From contig NZ_OZ061315.1 in NCBI RefSeq assembly GCF_964063325.1, positions 2,728,001-2,792,000 of the forward strand: a stretch of DNA of 64,000 nucleotides, in the 5' to 3' direction. Position numbers and translations under genes: made by a program. Shown here in pieces: positions 43,591-52,694 of this stretch (position 1 is the stretch's first letter; each line of letters begins with the position of its first letter). This stretch comes from Hafnia alvei (lineage in GTDB: Bacteria > Pseudomonadota > Gammaproteobacteria > Enterobacterales > Enterobacteriaceae). The notes under the pieces are model-generated. The model saw only the letters and a program-made list of their open reading frames with translations. It did no database searches and was not told where the DNA came from.

Positions 43591-43617
43591 AAAGCCCGCG
43601 TATGCTCGCGGGCTTTT
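43591..43617. terminator. Terminator after the RcsA-like gene
   Basis: Ten-pair stem AAAGCCCGCG / CGCGGGCTTT with a 6-base loop, an A run before it and Ts after, so it may act on both strands. Confidence 0.8.
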
Positions 43618-43696
43618 AAAAAAGAAAATACTTTTCATAATATAATTCACAAAACAATAGTTTTGTATTTACATCATAATTAATTAATAGGCATCA

Positions 43697-45238
43697 TTAA
43701 TTTACAGTACTGTGATTATTTTGTAAGACCCGTTCTTGTTCTTTTTTCTGGCGACGCAAACGCAATTTGTTTATCAGCGCTTTAGCCTCAGCCTTGGTCG
43801 CTACTGCTGGTGCTGAGCCACGCAGTGGCTTTCGTGCTGTTTCACGCATAAACAACACGGTGACAACACCGATCGCTCCCGCCACCATCAAATAATAGGC
43901 CGGAACCATTTGGTTGCCCGTTGACGAAACCAACCACGAAGTCATCAGCGGCGTCGTTCCACCAAATAATGAAACTGAAATATTAAAACCTACGGCCAAA
44001 GCACTATAACGAGTCTGCGTAGTAAATAGCGCAGGTAATGCAGAAGGCATGGTGCCACTGAAGCAGGTATGCAGCATCCCCAAAATCATCAGTCCCGCAA
44101 ATACCGCCCACATATTTCCTGTACCAATCAGCATCAGGGATGGGATAGCCAACACGATTAACCCCAGCGCACCAAACATGATAACGGGTTTGCGTCCTAA
44201 ACGGTCATTCCAGTGGCCCCACAACAGCGTCATTGGCATCATGATGAACATCACGACCATAATCAGCATTAAGCCACTGAGTTCGCTCAATCCCAACACC
44301 CCGGTCAAGTAACTTGGCATGTACGATGTCAGCATATAATTAGACACGTTGAACAGCAGAACAAGGCCAATACATTTCAGCATCTGCTGCCAGTAGGTTC
44401 CCATCATTTCAAACAGGCCCATCTTGGGCTTACTATCTTCAATGGCTTCCTGTTTTTCCATATGTTTTTGGAACGCAGGCGTCTCTTCAAGTTTTAAACG
44501 GATATACAGACCAAATAATCCCAACGGCGCAGCGATAAAGAATGGAATACGCCAGCCCCATGCAAGCAACGTTTCTTCAGGCATAATCGCCGTTAGCCCG
44601 GTCACCAGCATCGCTCCGAGCAAATAGCCACCGAATGTGCCGAACTCTAACCAGCTTCCCATGAAACCACGGCGTTTATCCGTTGAGTACTCAGCGATAA
44701 ACGTAGCAGCGCCGCCGTACTCACCTCCGGTGGAAAAGCCCTGAACCAAACGAGCGACCAATAGCAATATTGGGGCTGCAATACCAATACTTTCATAGCT
44801 TGGGATTAATCCAATACAGAATGTTCCCACCGCCATCATGATCATGGTAAACGCCAATACCTTTTGGCGGCCAATGCGATCGCCGAGCGGGCCAAACACC
44901 ATGCCCCCTAATGGGCGTACCAAAAATGCAGCCGCAAAAGCGGCGAAAGTCGCAATCAGCTGGGCTGCGGGGCTGCCGCTGGGGAAGAAGACTTTACCAA
45001 TGGTCACGGCTAAAAAGCTGTAAACACCAAAATCAAACCACTCCATGGCATTACCCAGTGCCGCAGCGCCTACGGCTCGTTTGAGCATGCTGCGGTCGAC
45101 GATAGTAATATCGTCAACGGTCATTTCTGGTTTTTGATTCTTCTTTAGACTCTTGCGCCAAAACGCAAGATGGGATGAATGTGGCTGTGCATCAGCCACG
45201 CGCGTTTCTGACGCGAGAGTCTCTTTAGGATCGGTCAT
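43697..45238 (-). CDS. ProP-like MFS osmolyte/solute:H+ symporter
   Basis: Metabolite:H+ symporter-family MFS protein, 513 aa with 12 transmembrane helices. It follows E. coli ProP along its length (AALGNAMEWFDFGVYSFLA, GRQKVLAFTMIMMAVGTFCIGLIPSY, RYSALAVGFNISVS, MVPAYYLMVAGAIG), so proline/glycine betaine uptake is likely. The N-terminal tail (about 50 residues) is longer than in ProP, and the C-terminus is shorter and basic, without the long coiled-coil that tunes ProP osmosensing. AAGGG precedes the ATG. It could instead carry another zwitterion or acid. Confidence 0.8.
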   Translation of the reverse strand: MTDPKETLASETRVADAQPHSSHLAFWRKSLKKNQKPEMTVDDITIVDRSMLKRAVGAAALGNAMEWFDFGVYSFLAVTIGKVFFPSGSPAAQLIATFAAFAAAFLVRPLGGMVFGPLGDRIGRQKVLAFTMIMMAVGTFCIGLIPSYESIGIAAPILLLVARLVQGFSTGGEYGGAATFIAEYSTDKRRGFMGSWLEFGTFGGYLLGAMLVTGLTAIMPEETLLAWGWRIPFFIAAPLGLFGLYIRLKLEETPAFQKHMEKQEAIEDSKPKMGLFEMMGTYWQQMLKCIGLVLLFNVSNYMLTSYMPSYLTGVLGLSELSGLMLIMVVMFIMMPMTLLWGHWNDRLGRKPVIMFGALGLIVLAIPSLMLIGTGNMWAVFAGLMILGMLHTCFSGTMPSALPALFTTQTRYSALAVGFNISVSLFGGTTPLMTSWLVSSTGNQMVPAYYLMVAGAIGVVTVLFMRETARKPLRGSAPAVATKAEAKALINKLRLRRQKKEQERVLQNNHSTVN

Positions 45239-45817
45239 AGTTACCCTTGATGTGCATTGAATTAATTCTCAGCAGCACCATAGATTTCGCGTCCCCGTAA
45301 TTACGGCTTAATCCAATTTTCGGATCGCAGCGTGAGGCGAGATCTATGCAGCAGCATTAACGAGAAATCGTTAAAAGTTACCTATTTTTTATCGTGTTAT
45401 TTTCTGTTCCCTTAGCAGGTTTTTTATTTTTCATGGTGTCTTTACATATCTTTAATTTACACATTTTAGTGACTTTGGTCAAGTTTTTGACTTTTTGTCT
45501 AATGCAATGCGCCGGTAATTTACCAACGTTATTACAAAGCGCATAATTTAAAAAATATCTTTATATTCATAATATTGAGTTAAATTTCATTTAAATTTTG
45601 TTGGCTGTAAACCGTGTAAAAACGGCGCATAAACCAATACGGAATATTGCTTTATCCGTCACTGTTTTTAGCTAAAAAATTGACAAAAAAAGACAGAAAA
45701 CTTGGCCTAATTCTCAAGAAAATATATGTGTTAAACCCAACAGAAATATCATCTGCTGATTGTGATTTTAGATATAAAAAATTATACTTTTTTCAATCTG
45801 CACTTTGAGTTGCACGT
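45239..45817. other. Long AT-rich upstream region of the ProP-like gene
   Basis: About 580 very AT-rich bases with no gene I can support. It must hold the promoter of the ProP-like transporter and possibly of the small membrane ORF at 45818. Such AT-rich DNA is a typical H-NS target. Confidence 0.5.
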
Positions 45818-45931
45818 ATGTTTGACAAAATAATTCAGATGATTATTAACAACGTTCGCAATCATCTGATCTTTTATCTGGCTATTTCGTTATTACTGCT
45901 TTTGTTAGATATTTATCTTCTTTACTTCTGA
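45818..45931 (+). CDS. Candidate small membrane protein (37 aa)
   Basis: Short open frame beginning MFDKIIQMIINNVRNH, then a single hydrophobic helix with six consecutive leucines (about residues 18-37) ending DIYLLYF. The positive N-terminus and C-terminal membrane helix resemble enterobacterial small single-pass proteins. The ribosome site is weak (TTGAG), and I recognise no named homologue. It may be chance in AT-rich DNA. Confidence 0.35.
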   Translation: MFDKIIQMIINNVRNHLIFYLAISLLLLLLDIYLLYF

Positions 45932-45944
45932 AATCACCTCGCCC

Positions 45945-45965
45945 CCTCTTCTCCCGAAGAGAGGG
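45945..45965. terminator. Stem-loop between the small ORF and tqsA
   Basis: CTCTTC-TCCC-GAAGAG core stem flanked by CCC/GGG, 13 bases left of the tqsA stop. No strong T run on either strand. Confidence 0.4.
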
Positions 45966-45977
45966 CTTCGTCACCGG

Positions 45978-47015
45978 CTATTTCTCTTCAACACCCTCAC
46001 CTAACAGAACCGCAAAACGCGATCCCACCGGGGTGAGCTCTAACAAAATTTTAACCACGATAGTGAGTGGCACAGACAACAACATCCCAATAGGGCCAAG
46101 CAGCCATCCCCAAAATATCAGCGATAAAAACACCACCAGCGTTGAAAGCCCCAATCCACGGCCCATCACCCGAGGCTCGAGGATATTGCCAAACACCATA
46201 TTGATGATGATATAGCCCGATGCCACCATAACGGCATCGCCAAAACTATTGAATAACAGCGCCTGAATCACCGGTGGGACTGCGGCAATCACCGAACCAA
46301 TATTTGGAATATAGTTCAGTACAAAAGCCAATACACCCCACATCATGGCAAAGCGGATCCCCATCAGATGCAGCATTAACCAAACCACGACACCAGTAAT
46401 AACGCTGATGCCGGTTTTCAACGCCAAATATTGGGTTACACCATCCAACGCTCGCTGGATGCTTCCCATACCCGCATCAGCATTAGAGAGGGATTTTCGT
46501 AGCTTGTAAGGAAGATGGGGAACTTCCATCAACATAAAAACGACCGTCATCAGCAGCAGGAATAAACTCGACATTGCCCCTGATAATTGGGTCACAATCC
46601 GCGTGGCCATATTCATCACGACACCGGGATCAAAATGATTCGCCAACTCGATAGGTGAAAAATTCAGATTCAAACGCTCGGCAATATGCTGCACTACCGC
46701 AAGCTTGCTGGCTAACATACCGCGATATTGCGGCAACGTTCGGCTGAAATCATTAAGCGACGAGCCCAACATACCTATCATTAGCGTTAGCAACAGAATA
46801 ATGATAACCAGTACCAGCCCAACCGCGGCAGCGCGCGGCAACCGCAACCGCATAAGCCCCGTCACCAGTGGGCTAAGGATAATAGCCAGAAACAAGGCTA
46901 GCAAAAACGGCACAATAATATCGGATGCGGCTCTCACTCCAGCCAGAACGATAACCAGAGCCGCAGCCATAATCGCAATTCGAATACCCTGTGCGCTTAA
47001 TACGGTTCGGGACAT
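45978..47015 (-). CDS. tqsA: AI-2 transporter TqsA
   Basis: AI-2E-family inner-membrane exporter, 345 aa (E. coli 344), with about seven or eight transmembrane helices. The C-terminal half (GVLAFVLNYIPNIGSVIAAVPP, FGNILEPRVMGRGLGLSTLVV, FWGWLLGPIGMLLSVPLTIVVKI) is almost the K-12 TqsA sequence. In E. coli it is implicated in AI-2 efflux and biofilm formation. AAGGA precedes the ATG. Confidence 0.92.
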   Translation of the reverse strand: MSRTVLSAQGIRIAIMAAALVIVLAGVRAASDIIVPFLLALFLAIILSPLVTGLMRLRLPRAAAVGLVLVIIILLLTLMIGMLGSSLNDFSRTLPQYRGMLASKLAVVQHIAERLNLNFSPIELANHFDPGVVMNMATRIVTQLSGAMSSLFLLLMTVVFMLMEVPHLPYKLRKSLSNADAGMGSIQRALDGVTQYLALKTGISVITGVVVWLMLHLMGIRFAMMWGVLAFVLNYIPNIGSVIAAVPPVIQALLFNSFGDAVMVASGYIIINMVFGNILEPRVMGRGLGLSTLVVFLSLIFWGWLLGPIGMLLSVPLTIVVKILLELTPVGSRFAVLLGEGVEEK

Positions 47016-47336
47016 GGTGATTCCTTGTTGTCATATATCCTGATCGGTGCTTTCCGATCCAACTGTTCGCGTGTTCCCTATCCAAGACCTTGCTCACCCA
47101 TCATTGTTCGGATGCTGTCTCTAGCCAGATACGGTAACTCCCTATAGATTATCGCAGGATTTTTTTGATCACCACCCGCCAACTAAATTCAAAATATTAA
47201 TATGAATGAGGCCATTGGCAGTCGCAATTAAATAATTGATTGTAATATATTTTACGTCAACATATTGATGGATACTCCATCTCGCTGGTTAGAATCACGT
47301 ATACTGGCGTTTTATTCTCTTTGATCCGGATCCCGA
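47016..47336. other. Divergent region tqsA / MocR-type regulator
   Basis: About 320 bases containing both promoters. A TATACT hexamer at 47300-47305 is a possible -10 for the regulator gene. No operator recognised. Confidence 0.45.
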
Positions 47337-48809
47337 ATGCTGTCGTTTAACCTCGATCGCCACGACTCTTTGTCGCTGCAAAAACAGATTTATCAGCAAA
47401 TCCATACGGCGCTGCACAACGGAGTGTTAACGAACGGCGAACGCCTGCCTTCGATTCGTGAGCTCGGAGAAAAGCTACAGGTTTCCCGTAATACGATTAC
47501 GGCCGTTTATGAAAAACTGGTTCTAGAAGGATTTATCGCCAGCCGTCCAGGCGTGGGATACAACGTTATCCTATCGTCACGTATTGATCTGCCCGAGTCT
47601 AAAACGCCGCAAAGCGATTTAGATCATCCCCCCAGCGTGTTGCAGACTCAGGCGCCAGACACCTACGTTGACGTAGATAGTCCCATGTTTTTCAGCCTAG
47701 GTAATCCTGATGAGTCATCATTCCCTTGGCAGCGCTGGCGCAGTTGGAATAACAAAGCCTCGCGTAGTAAACATTTATTGATGACGCGTTACCATCCCCC
47801 AGCTGGCCTGATGTCGTTGCGACAAGAGCTGGTCAAATACTTGGCTAATGCCCGCGGCATTCATACCGATGCCGAGCACATCATCATCACCAACGGCGTC
47901 CAAGAAGGTTTAGCCCTGATTGCGCGCACGCTATTAACGCCGCAAGAGCATATTGCCGTGGAGTCTCCCTGCTATTCCGGTGCGTGGAATTTGTTTAGCA
48001 GTTGCACCCCGCATATTCACGCTATTCCGGTAGATGATTTTGGCTTGCAAACCCAAGGCCTGCCAGATCAGCAGTGTGCCTTAGCATACGTGACACCGTC
48101 ACATCAATACCCTGTAGGCGGAACTTTGCCGCTTGAGCGGCGTAAAATGCTGTTGGATTGGTCTCGGCGATCAAACGCTTACGTGATTGAAGACGACTAC
48201 GACACCACGTTCCTTTATGGCACACAGCCGCTTCCGGCGTTGAAATCATTGGAAAATGCTAACAACGTTATTTATCTCAGCAGTTTTTCAAAAACGCTGG
48301 GGCCCGGCATGCGTATTGGTTTTATGGTGTGTCCAGAGCGGTTAGTTGCGCCAATTCTTAACCTGAAAGCGCTGTGGAATCACGGTGCCAGCTGGTTGTA
48401 TCAGCAATTTCTCGCTGACTTTATGCACGATCAGGGTTATCACCGCCATCTACGCAAGCTTGAAATCGAATATGGCGCACGCCAAAAATTACTGCGTGAA
48501 GGCCTAATGGCGCTATTCCCGAGTGCTACGCTGTTAGGCACCTCATCAGGCCTGCATATTACGTTAAAAACGTCGCTGTCAGCCCATACCGTTAGCCAAC
48601 TGCGTGAACGCTGCCTGCGCGAAGGCGTGCGTTTCGATACCTTAGGCAGCATGTGTAATGGTTCCGAGAACGCCTATTTGGCAGAAAATCAGGATACGCT
48701 AATGCTGTTTGGCTTTAGCGCGTTGTCACAGGGACATATTCGGTTAGCGTTAGAAATTATTGGCAAAGCCTGCCGGGAGCTGGGTATTTCATCCACCGGC
48801 AAGGCTTAG
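47337..48809 (+). CDS. MocR/PdxR-type PLP-dependent regulator
   Basis: Fusion of an N-terminal GntR winged helix (residues about 10-75: ERLPSIRELGEKLQVSRNTITAVYEKL) and a C-terminal class I aminotransferase-like domain, 490 aa. The PLP-binding lysine lies in SSFSKTLGPGMRIGF (about residue 327), and VIEDDYDTTF is the PLP-contact aspartate region. Members regulate vitamin B6 synthesis (PdxR), GABA or taurine use. The target is not obvious here: the divergent neighbour is tqsA. The Shine-Dalgarno is weak. Confidence 0.85.
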   Translation: MLSFNLDRHDSLSLQKQIYQQIHTALHNGVLTNGERLPSIRELGEKLQVSRNTITAVYEKLVLEGFIASRPGVGYNVILSSRIDLPESKTPQSDLDHPPSVLQTQAPDTYVDVDSPMFFSLGNPDESSFPWQRWRSWNNKASRSKHLLMTRYHPPAGLMSLRQELVKYLANARGIHTDAEHIIITNGVQEGLALIARTLLTPQEHIAVESPCYSGAWNLFSSCTPHIHAIPVDDFGLQTQGLPDQQCALAYVTPSHQYPVGGTLPLERRKMLLDWSRRSNAYVIEDDYDTTFLYGTQPLPALKSLENANNVIYLSSFSKTLGPGMRIGFMVCPERLVAPILNLKALWNHGASWLYQQFLADFMHDQGYHRHLRKLEIEYGARQKLLREGLMALFPSATLLGTSSGLHITLKTSLSAHTVSQLRERCLREGVRFDTLGSMCNGSENAYLAENQDTLMLFGFSALSQGHIRLALEIIGKACRELGISSTGKA

Positions 48810-48828
48810 GATGGGCTATTTATACGGA

Positions 48829-49887
48829 CTAATCGTCGCGGCCAGGAATGCGCAAACGAAGCGGCTTACTGCGCGACTTATTGAAAATCATATTGCCATT
48901 CTCACGGCCAGCGCGGCGAGCCCGCTGCTCTTCAACCGGCAATGCCCGCTCTTCTTGGCATTCAGAACTACAGCAACCGCTGAATTTCTCTGCGCAGGAC
49001 GGGCATTGAATAAATAACAGATGACAACCGTCATTCAGACAGTTGGTGTGCGTATCGCAAGACGTCCCGCACTGGTGGCATTGGGAGATGACATCGTCGG
49101 TGATACGTTCGCCCATGCGTTCATCAAAGACAAAATTTTTGCCGATAAACTTCAGCGGTAATCCCTGCTCTCGAGCACGACGTGTATATTCAATGATGCC
49201 ACCTTCCACGTGATAAACGTTGTTAAACCCGTTATGCAGCATATAGGCGCTGGCTTTTTCACAGCGTATCCCACCGGTGCAATACATCACGATTTTCTTA
49301 TCTTTATCCTGCTGTAGCATATCAACCGCCATCGGCAGCTGATCGCGGAAAGTATCCGAAGGCACTTCTAATGCATCGGTGAAATGCCCAACTTCATACT
49401 CATAGTGATTGCGCATATCCACAAACACCGCATCGGGATCATCCAGCATAGCATTCACTTCGGCCGCTTTTAGATATTGACCCACATTGGCAGGATTAAA
49501 ACTGGGATCGTCAATACCATCGGCAACAATTCGCTCGCGCACTTTCATACGCAACACCCAGAAGGATTTTCCATCGTCGTCGAGCGCCACGTTCATTCTT
49601 AGCCCGTCGAAATCAGGGTGCGCCTGATACAACGCGCTTTGCATCGCGTCATAGCGGCTTGCAGGAACGGAAATCTGTGCGTTAATGCCTTCATGCGCGA
49701 TGTAAATACGACCGAACACGCCTAGTTCACGAAACGCGATATAGAGAGCGTCACGGAAGAGCTGCGGCTCTTCGATGCGGCAGTATTTGTAGAATGAAAC
49801 CGTGGTGCGTGGCTCGGTTTCGGCCAACATCCGCGCTTTTAATTCTTGGTTTGAGATTTGGTTATGCAACACTGGCATGGTGTTCAT
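48829..49887 (-). CDS. trhO: tRNA uridine(34) hydroxylase TrhO
   Basis: Rhodanese-domain enzyme (YceA) that makes 5-hydroxyuridine at tRNA position 34 using oxygen, 352 aa (E. coli 350). The N-terminal UPF0176 acylphosphatase-like domain precedes the rhodanese domain with active cysteine in MYCTGGIRCEKAS, and a C-terminal cysteine-rich region (CHQCGTSCDTHTNC) binds metal. Two in-frame ATGs (49887 and 49878) share one GAGGA; the second matches the E. coli N-terminus (MPVLHN) but has longer spacing. Confidence 0.93.
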   Translation of the reverse strand: MNTMPVLHNQISNQELKARMLAETEPRTTVSFYKYCRIEEPQLFRDALYIAFRELGVFGRIYIAHEGINAQISVPASRYDAMQSALYQAHPDFDGLRMNVALDDDGKSFWVLRMKVRERIVADGIDDPSFNPANVGQYLKAAEVNAMLDDPDAVFVDMRNHYEYEVGHFTDALEVPSDTFRDQLPMAVDMLQQDKDKKIVMYCTGGIRCEKASAYMLHNGFNNVYHVEGGIIEYTRRAREQGLPLKFIGKNFVFDERMGERITDDVISQCHQCGTSCDTHTNCLNDGCHLLFIQCPSCAEKFSGCCSSECQEERALPVEEQRARRAGRENGNMIFNKSRSKPLRLRIPGRDD

Positions 49888-50054
49888 TTCCTCAATGTTA
49901 GTTATTCAAATTTTCACGGGTTCCTCGAGTATCTGACCCGAGTCAGCCCCATAGGGCGGCGATTATGGATATTCATTGATGAATAATCCACCGACAGACC
50001 GTGTGGTTATTTAAAGAATAGCTAACAAAAAGATAAATAAATGTTGCCGAATGC

Positions 50055-50609
50055 TTATTCATCCCCACGTAGCTGGGGATAATGAACAATATTGTAGAAT
50101 TTGGCGGCGTGGTTGCCCGTATTGCGATAGCTGTGTGTTTGGTCAGCCACAAAGCGCAATGGCTTGCTGGTTGTCACCGTCTGCCATACGCCTTTCACCT
50201 GTACTTCTATTTCGCCGTCGATCATAAGAATATCTTCCACAACCCCTTGCTCGTGCGCGTAGGAATTGTGAATGCACCCCGCGTGCAAGGTGATCAGAAG
50301 CACCTCATAACCTAGCTGAGCATCAAAACTAAGCTGGGTCTGAGCGGTAATCGCCTCATCTTCATGATGTAAGCTTAGCGTGGGCTCTTCATCCACCAGC
50401 TGCGGGGGCAAAAACTCACTGAAGGAAGCCTGTAGCCCGCTGGAAATCCGCCACAGGGTGACCACGGTTGGGCTCGATTCGCCACGCTCAATTTGTCCAA
50501 GCATAGCCTTGCTCACCCCTGTAGCCTGCGCCGTTTTATCTAGACTCCATCCTCGCCGCTGGCGCAGTTCACGCAGCGTTTTTCCAATATGAAGAGCAAG
50601 ATCGGTCAT
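50055..50609 (-). CDS. SutR-like XRE-cupin regulator
   Basis: Transcription factor of 184 aa. N-terminal XRE helix-turn-helix (LRELRQRRGWSLDKTAQATGVSKAMLGQIERGESSPTV, residues about 12-50) and C-terminal cupin sensor (EQGVVEDILMIDGEIEVQVKG). It resembles E. coli SutR/YdcN, a regulator of sulfur utilisation genes. It is divergent from a DMT exporter, and two palindromes lie between them, the nearer only 19 bases from its start, so autoregulation and control of the exporter are likely. Confidence 0.82.
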   Translation of the reverse strand: MTDLALHIGKTLRELRQRRGWSLDKTAQATGVSKAMLGQIERGESSPTVVTLWRISSGLQASFSEFLPPQLVDEEPTLSLHHEDEAITAQTQLSFDAQLGYEVLLITLHAGCIHNSYAHEQGVVEDILMIDGEIEVQVKGVWQTVTTSKPLRFVADQTHSYRNTGNHAAKFYNIVHYPQLRGDE

Positions 50610-50627
50610 GATTTATTCTCATTGGTG

Positions 50628-50647
50628 TTGTGCGTTATAACGCACAA
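50628..50647. promoter_or_regulatory. Perfect 20-bp palindrome (operator 1)
   Basis: TTGTGCGTTATAACGCACAA is its own reverse complement across all 20 bases. It lies 19 bases upstream of the SutR-like start codon. Confidence 0.75.
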
Positions 50648-50660
50648 TGCTAATCTTGTT

Positions 50661-50680
50661 TTGTGCGCTATAACGCACAA
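50661..50680. promoter_or_regulatory. Near-perfect 20-bp palindrome (operator 2)
   Basis: TTGTGCGCTATAACGCACAA repeats operator 1 with one base change. Its start is 33 bases from operator 1, about three helical turns, so both sites face the same side of the DNA. Confidence 0.75.
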
Positions 50681-50749
50681 GGCGGTGAAAAGTTTATCCT
50701 AATACCAGCCATTCACCAATCCTAATACATAAAAAATTCGGACTTCCCC

Positions 50750-51730
50750 ATGCAGGCTATTGTCTATGGCGTGATCTCATCCCTCTTCTTCGCCTTCACT
50801 TTTATTTTCAATCGCTCTATGGAAATCGGCGGCGGCGACTGGATGTGGAGTGCCAGTTTACGATTTTGGTTTATGGCGCCGATGCTATTGGTGCTTGTTG
50901 CCCTACGCGGCCAGTTACGCCAAAGCATTGCTCATCTGCGACAGAATATCCGCACCTATTTGCTATGGAGTACGCTGGGCTTTGGTCTGTTTTATGCACT
51001 TGTCACGCTGGCGAGCGCCTATGGCCCCGGCTGGTTAGTTGCAGGAACGTGGCAAATTACCATTATTGCAGGATCGTTGCTGGTGCCTTGGCTGGGCGCA
51101 AGCGGTGAGCCTAAACATAAAATTCCATGGTTTGGGCTACGTTGGTCACTGCTGATCTTACTCGGTATTGCGCTGATGCTGTGGCAACAAGCTGAACATA
51201 TCAGCCTGTTTCAGGCGCTGGCGGGGCTCATCCCCGTGGTTATCGCCGCATTTTTGTATCCTCTTGGCAACCGTAAGATGATGAATATTTGCCACCATAA
51301 CGTGGATACACTGCAGCGGGTATTGAATATGACCCTCGCCAGCCTGCCGTTTTGGTTGGTGATTTCATTGGTAGCTTGGTCACGTGTTGGCCTTCCTTCC
51401 GCACCGCAGGTCGAGCAATCCGTATTGGTGGCGCTGTTTTCTGGCGTTATTGGCACCCTGCTGTTCTTTGCCGCAACCAACCGCGTGCGTAATGATCCGT
51501 CGCAGCTTGCCGCCGTAGAGGCCACACAGTCTGGAGAAGTGTTATTTACGCTACTTGGCGAGATGTTTTTCCTCGGTGCCGCGCTACCTTCTCCTATTTC
51601 TCTGCTCGGTATTACCCTGGTTATTTTGGGTATGATTGCTCACAGCATGGCTTCTAAGACAATAAGGGGCTCAGGCAAAACGCGGGTCCGACGCAAACCG
51701 AGCAACCAAGAAATCGAGGAACGCACGTAG
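50750..51730 (+). CDS. DMT-superfamily multidrug/metabolite exporter
   Basis: Inner-membrane transporter of the putative multidrug-resistance efflux family (DMT superfamily, EmrE-like), 326 aa, with ten transmembrane helices (two five-helix repeats; the second begins around SVLVALFSGVIGTLLFFAATN). Substrate unknown. It is paired divergently with the SutR-like regulator. Its C-terminal charged tail runs 60 bases into the 3' end of the LysR gene on the other strand. Confidence 0.85.
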   Translation: MQAIVYGVISSLFFAFTFIFNRSMEIGGGDWMWSASLRFWFMAPMLLVLVALRGQLRQSIAHLRQNIRTYLLWSTLGFGLFYALVTLASAYGPGWLVAGTWQITIIAGSLLVPWLGASGEPKHKIPWFGLRWSLLILLGIALMLWQQAEHISLFQALAGLIPVVIAAFLYPLGNRKMMNICHHNVDTLQRVLNMTLASLPFWLVISLVAWSRVGLPSAPQVEQSVLVALFSGVIGTLLFFAATNRVRNDPSQLAAVEATQSGEVLFTLLGEMFFLGAALPSPISLLGITLVILGMIAHSMASKTIRGSGKTRVRRKPSNQEIEERT

Positions 51731-52567
51731 AGATACAGGCAGAAACTGACGCGACGTGTAGACACCGTAAATCCCCAGCTCTTGTGGTTGATATTCAGCA
51801 AGGATCTCAACTAATTGTCCATCTGTGAGCAATTGATTAACCAAATAACGCGGTAACAAGCTGATGCCAAAACCACGCAGCGTTGCCGCCGTTAACACCG
51901 TGGCACAATTAGCGCTTAAATTGCCGCTTATCGGCACGGTGATAGATTCCTCCTGATAGACAAAGCCCCAGTGATGATGAGCGTAGTATTCATGCGTCAG
52001 ACAGTTGTGCTCACTCAAATCCGTAATTGTTTGCGGTAACGCATGGTGTTCGAAATAGCGGGGAGCCGCGCACAATACCGAATGACAGGTTCCCAAGCGG
52101 CGAGCAATTAGGTTGTGATCCAGCTGATTCGTAATACGGATCGCCAGATCGATGCGTTCATCCACCAAGTTAAGCGTTTTTTCTTGGCGGCATATATCTA
52201 TCTGAGCAACCGGATTGAACGTTAGATAGTCACACACCGCATCGGTGAGAAAGGCCTGTATCAGCGACTGGCTGCTGGTGATGCGTAACAAGCCTCTCGG
52301 CTGCTGCTGACTATTATCAACCACCTGCTCTATCTCTTCGCTTAACAGCAGCAATGCTTTACAGCGCACAAGAACCTCTTCACCCGCGCTGGTTAGGCTT
52401 TGGCTACGCGTGGTCCGATGCAACAGGCGGCCACCAATCCACTGTTCTAAGTCTGCCAAATAGCGTGAAACCATGGCTCGCGAAAGATTCAGCTTCTCTG
52501 CGGCGCGACTCAAACTCCCCTGCTCAACGACGCAAACAAAAACCCGCATCGCACTGAGTCGATCCAT
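51671..52567 (-). CDS. LysR-family regulator
   Basis: LysR-type transcription factor, 298 aa. N-terminal helix-turn-helix (VVEQGSLSRAAEKLNLSRAMVSRYLADLEQWIGGRLLHRTTR) and a C-terminal substrate-binding domain ending near residue 290. GGAGAG precedes the ATG. It is divergent from the secreted MBL-fold gene 127 bases away, the usual arrangement for a LysR regulator and its target. Its last 60 bases overlap the DMT exporter gene tail to tail. Confidence 0.87.
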   Translation of the reverse strand: MDRLSAMRVFVCVVEQGSLSRAAEKLNLSRAMVSRYLADLEQWIGGRLLHRTTRSQSLTSAGEEVLVRCKALLLLSEEIEQVVDNSQQQPRGLLRITSSQSLIQAFLTDAVCDYLTFNPVAQIDICRQEKTLNLVDERIDLAIRITNQLDHNLIARRLGTCHSVLCAAPRYFEHHALPQTITDLSEHNCLTHEYYAHHHWGFVYQEESITVPISGNLSANCATVLTAATLRGFGISLLPRYLVNQLLTDGQLVEILAEYQPQELGIYGVYTSRQFLPVSLRAFLDFLVARFASDPRFA

Positions 52568-52694
52568 GTGTTCTCTCCTACGATTTGCTCGATTTGGTAA
52601 ACAGTATGTCTACTATTCTGGCCTATTTCTTTCAACAATTGCTGAATATACTTCCAAACAGTAATAATTCACATTAATAATAAAGGCCTGTCTC

